This document shows positions 63,016-64,000 of a stretch of 64,000 nucleotides of DNA, piece by piece. Every line of letters begins with the position of its first letter. Within the stretch, counting starts at the first letter, position 1. The position numbers and the translations under genes were made by a program. The notes under the pieces were generated by a model. The model did no database searches and was not told where the DNA came from. It saw only the letters and a list, made by a program, of their open reading frames with translations. Source of the DNA: an uncultured Saprospiraceae bacterium (GTDB lineage Bacteria; Bacteroidota; Bacteroidia; Chitinophagales; Saprospiraceae); contig CALGLU010000030.1 in NCBI GenBank assembly GCA_937959275.1, positions 1 to 64,000 of the forward strand, read 5' to 3'.

Positions 63016-63780
63016 TTAATCTAATTCAAAGTACGCATTGCCCTTGAAATGAATATGTTCATTTGCTTCTACATATCCCAATTGGTTTGTTAACATTTGT
63101 GTACAGCCAATTTTGAAATCTTTAATATTACCATGGCTGTGCCCAAAGATCCAAGCATCAATATCTGAATCTAATATGTCTTCAGTTTTATCGATGCAAA
63201 ATGCTTCATTTAATTTGCTTCCTTTGTACTGAGGTAAGTTACATCGTTCACTTGGAAGATGATGCGTGATAAATATTTTATGTAAAGACGTTACCCGATT
63301 GATTTCATTTTGTAAAAATTTCCACGAAACATCGAATAGTTGATTATATGTCTCAATATTCAATTTTCTATTATTGAGCTGAATTAATTTAAAATCGTTT
63401 AGGCCACCGAATATCGCACCAATTTCTCTTTCGATTTTTGACCACATCGTTGAGAATACAAATCTAACATTGTCTATTTCCACAACCGTGTTGTTTACTA
63501 AGCATACATTACCTCTGATTTTGATATTAACATCTGTTTCCAAACAAATATTTGCATCAAATCCACTATAAAATTCATGGTTCCCTGGTATTAAGAATAC
63601 GTATTCCCAATGATCAGATGCATAATCAAACCATTCATGTTTTTGAAAATTTTCTCCTAAGTAGTATGTGTCTCCAGCAACTAATAAAATTTCCCCGGCT
63701 GGTTTAATAGGATTCTCTTTTATCCATTTTGAATTTGATTTAAATTCTAAATGAAGATCAGAGCAATACTGGATTTTCAT
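63016..63780 (-). CDS. Calcineurin-like metallophosphoesterase
   Basis: A 254-residue cytoplasmic phosphoesterase with the full dinuclear metal set: SDLHLEF (Asp8, His10), LLVAGDTYY, LIPGNHEFYSG, FITHHLPSE and FGHSHGN. No signal peptide. Family members hydrolyse phosphomonoesters or diesters including cyclic nucleotides and nucleic acids; nothing here picks a substrate. Convergent with the Nramp-fold gene. Confidence 0.9.
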   Translation of the reverse strand: MKIQYCSDLHLEFKSNSKWIKENPIKPAGEILLVAGDTYYLGENFQKHEWFDYASDHWEYVFLIPGNHEFYSGFDANICLETDVNIKIRGNVCLVNNTVVEIDNVRFVFSTMWSKIEREIGAIFGGLNDFKLIQLNNRKLNIETYNQLFDVSWKFLQNEINRVTSLHKIFITHHLPSERCNLPQYKGSKLNEAFCIDKTEDILDSDIDAWIFGHSHGNIKDFKIGCTQMLTNQLGYVEANEHIHFKGNAYFELD

Positions 63781-63878
63781 GGTGATTTTGTATCAGTTAA
63801 TTTATCCCGAACGAATAATGATATGTCGCCGTCCATCTGAGGTGCCAAGATATTTAATTGTTACATGCTGCACTTCAT

Positions 63879-64000
63879 TTATGCAGCTTGCTTTTTTCTT
63901 TTTAAATCATACTCTCTACTAAAAGCAACTGGCTGCATTTTAAACCTATTACTGAGTTTTGTAATCATGCTTTTATTTATGTTTCGCTTGTAATTTAATA
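63879..64000 (-). CDS. 3' end of a gene running off the right edge
   Basis: The minus-strand frame is open from the window edge to TAA at 63881-63879, encoding 39 residues that end FSREYDLKRKKQAA. The basic tail is too short to assign. An internal ATG exists (at about 63968), so a tiny independent ORF cannot be excluded. A GCTGCA..TGCAGC hairpin with a T-rich flank overlaps its end (63867-63888). Confidence 0.4.
   Translation of the reverse strand, partial: LNYKRNINKSMITKLSNRFKMQPVAFSREYDLKRKKQAA

Overview
The window is AT-rich DNA from a member of the Bacteroidota, most likely a marine algal-polysaccharide degrader close to Saprospiria. This rests on a SusC/SusD pair, type IX secretion C-terminal domains (CHU_C and the short sorting tail), Reg_prop sensor kinases, a periplasmic TPR-CHAT protein, and arrays of sulfatases and glycoside hydrolases. 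The phylum is secure; the class is inference. No rRNA, tRNA, CRISPR array or complete insertion sequence was seen.

Region 1 (1-31 kb) is a red-algal galactan (agar/porphyran-type) utilisation locus. The left edge is the 5' end of a group II intron lying just after a terminator-like hairpin downstream of susD. Then come SusD and SusC (minus strand), an MFS sugar porter, a GH117 anhydro-L-galactosidase, a TPR-LuxR regulator and an RlmI-like methyltransferase. A long plus-strand run (12.5-25.8 kb) follows: Zn-dehydrogenase, KduD-like SDR, aldehyde dehydrogenase, aldose epimerase, enolase-superfamily cycloisomerase, RhaT-like permease, sulfatase, GH127, GH16 and a second sulfatase. Together these outline a route in which outer enzymes cut and desulfate the galactan, GH117 releases 3,6-anhydro-L-galactose (L-AHG), and L-AHG becomes anhydrogalactonate (aldehyde dehydrogenase), then 2-keto-3-deoxy-L-galactonate (cycloisomerase), then 2-keto-3-deoxy-D-gluconate (two 5-dehydrogenases). 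The KDG kinase and KDPG aldolase are not in the window. A Reg_prop histidine kinase and a free-standing LuxR HTH protein follow. Clusters of short palindromic repeats sit at both ends of the 7.3-25.8 kb block.

Region 2 (31-38 kb) is rearranged. A haloalkane-dehalogenase-like gene and an aldo/keto reductase diverge around a hexanucleotide microsatellite. A repeat of about 480 bp (3' end of the reductase plus 3' end of a small membrane-protein gene) occurs twice and brackets three accessory genes, one of them a YadA-head/S74-chaperone surface protein. The inward repeat copies are truncated, and one forms a chimeric ORF with the start of a DUF2400-like gene.

Region 3 (38-50 kb) is signalling and surface biology: two ECF sigma / membrane anti-sigma-like pairs around a TPR-CHAT protease-like protein; a secreted protein with a lysyl oxidase domain whose copper histidines and quinone-cofactor Lys/Tyr pair are all present; a truncated S41-like peptidase gene; and a TPR histidine kinase split by a -1 frame change exactly at a T TTA AAT heptamer.

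Region 4 (50-64 kb) holds a sialate O-acetylesterase-like enzyme, a five-gene operon of unassigned catabolic function (RidA, class III aminotransferase, 3-hydroxyacyl-CoA-dehydrogenase-like, M19 dipeptidase, ceramidase-like), a GH5 enzyme with two CBM6 modules, a thioredoxin-fold/TPR protein, a 48-bp tandem repeat and a perfect 18-bp hairpin, an Nramp-fold transporter lacking the canonical metal-site motifs, a metallophosphoesterase, and the 3' end of one more gene.
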